A program made the translations under genes and the position numbers. DNA of 5,342 bases from Trebonia sp. Its GTDB lineage: Bacteria; Actinomycetota; Actinomycetes; Streptosporangiales; Streptosporangiaceae. The notes beneath the pieces were generated by a model. It did not search any database. It saw nothing but the letters and a program-made list of their open reading frames with translations, and had not been told where the DNA came from. Where the stretch lies: NCBI GenBank assembly GCA_030043595.1, contig JASHXJ010000386.1, positions 1-5,342 of the forward strand, in the 5' to 3' direction. Within the stretch, counting starts at the first letter, position 1. Every line of letters starts with the position of its first letter. Of this stretch, positions 3,825 to 5,342 are shown piece after piece.

Positions 3825-5342
3825 GCACCGAAGCGGGCGCGAGCGCCCTGCCGACGCCCCCGGAGGGGACGCCGGTGCAGACGAGCAGTCCGCCTTCCGC
3901 GCCTGAGCAGGCGGGCCCGGCGGAATCGGGCGGCAGCGCCCTGCCCCCGACGCCGCCGCAGGGGATCCCGGCCCAGGCCCGGCGGATGCCGCCCCCGGCC
4001 GAGCCGGTGCCACTGGCCCCCGCCGAGCCGCCGCGCCGGTGGCAGTTCACGCGGACCCGCCGCTACCTGGCCCGGTTCAGCCTGGCCGGGCTGGCCGGAG
4101 CGCTGTTCTTCTACTGCCTGTCGCTGACACCGTCACTGCTGCCCCGCGTCTGGTACCTGGAGGCGGTGATTGCTGGCATCACGGTGGCCATCGGCTACGG
4201 GGTCGGGCTGTTCGTCGGATGGCTGCTCAGGTCCGTGATTCCGTGGCGCGCCGGACCTCGGGTCTCGCGCGGGGCGTGGTGGGCGCTGGCTGCCGCGGCC
4301 CTGATCCTGATCCCGTGGTTCGGGGTCCTGGGCGCCGAGTGGCAGCACCAGATCAGGGAACTGGTCGACGCGAGCCAGCCGAGTGAGGCGCAGTACGTGC
4401 TCGTCGTCCTCGTGTCGATGCTGATCGCCCTGGCCCTGCTCACGGTGGCGCGCGGGCTGCGCTGGCTCGTCCGGCGGGTAGCCCGGCTGCTCGGTCGCGC
4501 CATCCCGGCCCGTGCCGCCACAGCGCTGGCCGTGGTCGTCGTCTGTGCCCTGATCGGCTTCCTGGTGACCGGTGTCCTGTCGCGGGTGGCGCTGGGTGCC
4601 GCTAACTCGGTCTTCGCCGGCATCGACAACGGGACGGCAGCGGGGGTGACCCAGCCCCTGGCCGCGCAGCGGTCCGGCAGCCCGCAGTCGCTGGTGCCCT
4701 GGTCGACGCTGGGCAGGCAGGGCAGGACCTTCGTCGCCGGCGGCCCGACGGTCGCGCAGATCAGCGCGTTCACCGGCGCCCCCGCGATGGAGCCGATCAG
4801 GGTGTACGTGGGGCTGAAGTCCGCTGACTCGATAGCGGCCGAGTCCGCCCTCGCGGTGCGGGAGCTCGAGCGGACCGGCGCCTTCGACCGGAAGGTCATC
4901 GTCGTGGCCACGACAACCGGCACCGGCTGGCTGAACCCGGCCATGATCGACCCGCTCGAGTACATGTACGGCGGGGATACGGCGGTTGCCGCCATCCAGT
5001 ACTCCTACCTGCCGAGCTGGATCTCCTTCATCGCGGACAAGGCGCCCGCGCAAGAAGCCGGGCGGGATCTTTTCAACGCGATCTACGACAAATGGCATCA
5101 GCTGCCCGCAAACAGGCGGCCCAAGCTTGTCGTCTTCGGCGAGAGCCTCGGGTCGTTCGGCGGGGAGGCCGCGTTCAGCGGCACGGAAGACATCGTCGAC
5201 AGGACCTCGGGGGTGCTCTGGGTGGGCCCCACCAACAGCAACACCCTGTGGAGCCGCTTCACCGATGACCGCGCCCCCGGAACCCCCGAGTGGCTGCCCG
5301 TGTACCAGGGCGGCGGCACCGTCCGCTTCGGCTCCACGCCGG
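3821..5342 (+). CDS. Membrane alpha/beta-hydrolase, Abhydrolase_9 family (partial, runs off right edge)
   Basis: This is an open frame of 507 residues without a stop, probably most of a 550-600 residue protein. ATG at 3821 overlaps the protease stop by 4 bases. Residues 1-73 are Pro/Ala/Gly-rich and probably disordered in the cytoplasm. Five likely membrane segments follow at about 88-108, 113-136, 152-171, 192-210 and 233-253, matching the Abhydrolase_9 N-terminal domain. The catalytic domain begins near 285 with WSTLGRQGRTFV and PIRVYVGL. It continues with ERTGAFDR, TGTGW (366-370), an EYMYGGDTAVAAIQYSYLPSW stretch and the nucleophile elbow GESLGS, in which Ser442 is the predicted nucleophile. 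These segments follow the family pattern closely. The acid and His of the triad should lie beyond the edge. The family is mainly actinobacterial, membrane-anchored and without an agreed substrate; a lipid or envelope ester is a reasonable inference. The family assignment is firm. Confidence 0.93.
   Translation, partial: MSTEAGASALPTPPEGTPVQTSSPPSAPEQAGPAESGGSALPPTPPQGIPAQARRMPPPAEPVPLAPAEPPRRWQFTRTRRYLARFSLAGLAGALFFYCLSLTPSLLPRVWYLEAVIAGITVAIGYGVGLFVGWLLRSVIPWRAGPRVSRGAWWALAAAALILIPWFGVLGAEWQHQIRELVDASQPSEAQYVLVVLVSMLIALALLTVARGLRWLVRRVARLLGRAIPARAATALAVVVVCALIGFLVTGVLSRVALGAANSVFAGIDNGTAAGVTQPLAAQRSGSPQSLVPWSTLGRQGRTFVAGGPTVAQISAFTGAPAMEPIRVYVGLKSADSIAAESALAVRELERTGAFDRKVIVVATTTGTGWLNPAMIDPLEYMYGGDTAVAAIQYSYLPSWISFIADKAPAQEAGRDLFNAIYDKWHQLPANRRPKLVVFGESLGSFGGEAAFSGTEDIVDRTSGVLWVGPTNSNTLWSRFTDDRAPGTPEWLPVYQGGGTVRFGSTP

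Noticed and set aside
2636..4013. Two long antisense frames opposite the MarC-like, CPBP and hydrolase genes
   Set aside because: They are compositional shadows rich in Arg, Pro, Ala, Gln and Gly, opposite genes with clear membrane segments and catalytic motifs.
4133..5098. Long antisense frames opposite the hydrolase gene
   Set aside because: The plus strand encodes conserved Abhydrolase_9 motifs throughout, and the antisense products show no domain and have no suitable ribosome binding site.

Overview
The window is high-GC DNA with a strong G/C bias at third codon positions, GTG as well as ATG starts, purine-rich ribosome binding sites and tightly packed genes. This points to a high-GC actinobacterium of the filamentous actinomycete type. 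I cannot name the genus from the sequence. Nothing here looks like a transposon, integrase, CRISPR array, tRNA or rRNA.

Layout. At the left edge (118-1, minus strand) is the first 39 codons of a gene that leaves the window. Positions 119-653 hold no convincing gene, only the divergent promoter region and a long leader. Positions 654-1940 (plus) encode a methyltransferase of the 'FxLD system' type, a protein-L-isoaspartate methyltransferase relative linked to lanthipeptide-like RiPP clusters. It carries an N-terminal basic module that I do not expect in this family. A GC-rich hairpin at 1987-2018 separates it from a convergent small gene on the minus strand (2265-2041; 74 residues, unrecognised family). 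A divergent intergenic region (2266-2370) follows, with a good -10 element and a small dyad. Next are three plus-strand membrane-protein genes: a divergent MarC-family protein (2371-3021), a CPBP-family intramembrane protease (3105-3824) and the N-terminal 507 residues of an Abhydrolase_9-type membrane serine hydrolase (3821 to the right edge). The last two overlap by 4 bases (ATGA) and are almost certainly translationally coupled.

How the genes may work together. The protease and the hydrolase form a real operon, and MarC 83 bases upstream may be co-transcribed with them or lie on a separate transcript. All three are polytopic membrane proteins, so a role at the cell envelope is a fair inference, but the substrate is unknown. 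The methyltransferase is the only RiPP-like gene visible. No FxLD precursor, dehydratase or cyclase gene lies in the window, so it is either an edge of a larger cluster to the left or an orphan acting on another target.

No clearly new system is evident. The most interesting points are the orphan FxLD methyltransferase with its extra N-terminal module, the MarC homologue that has lost the family's signature motifs, and the coupled protease-hydrolase pair.
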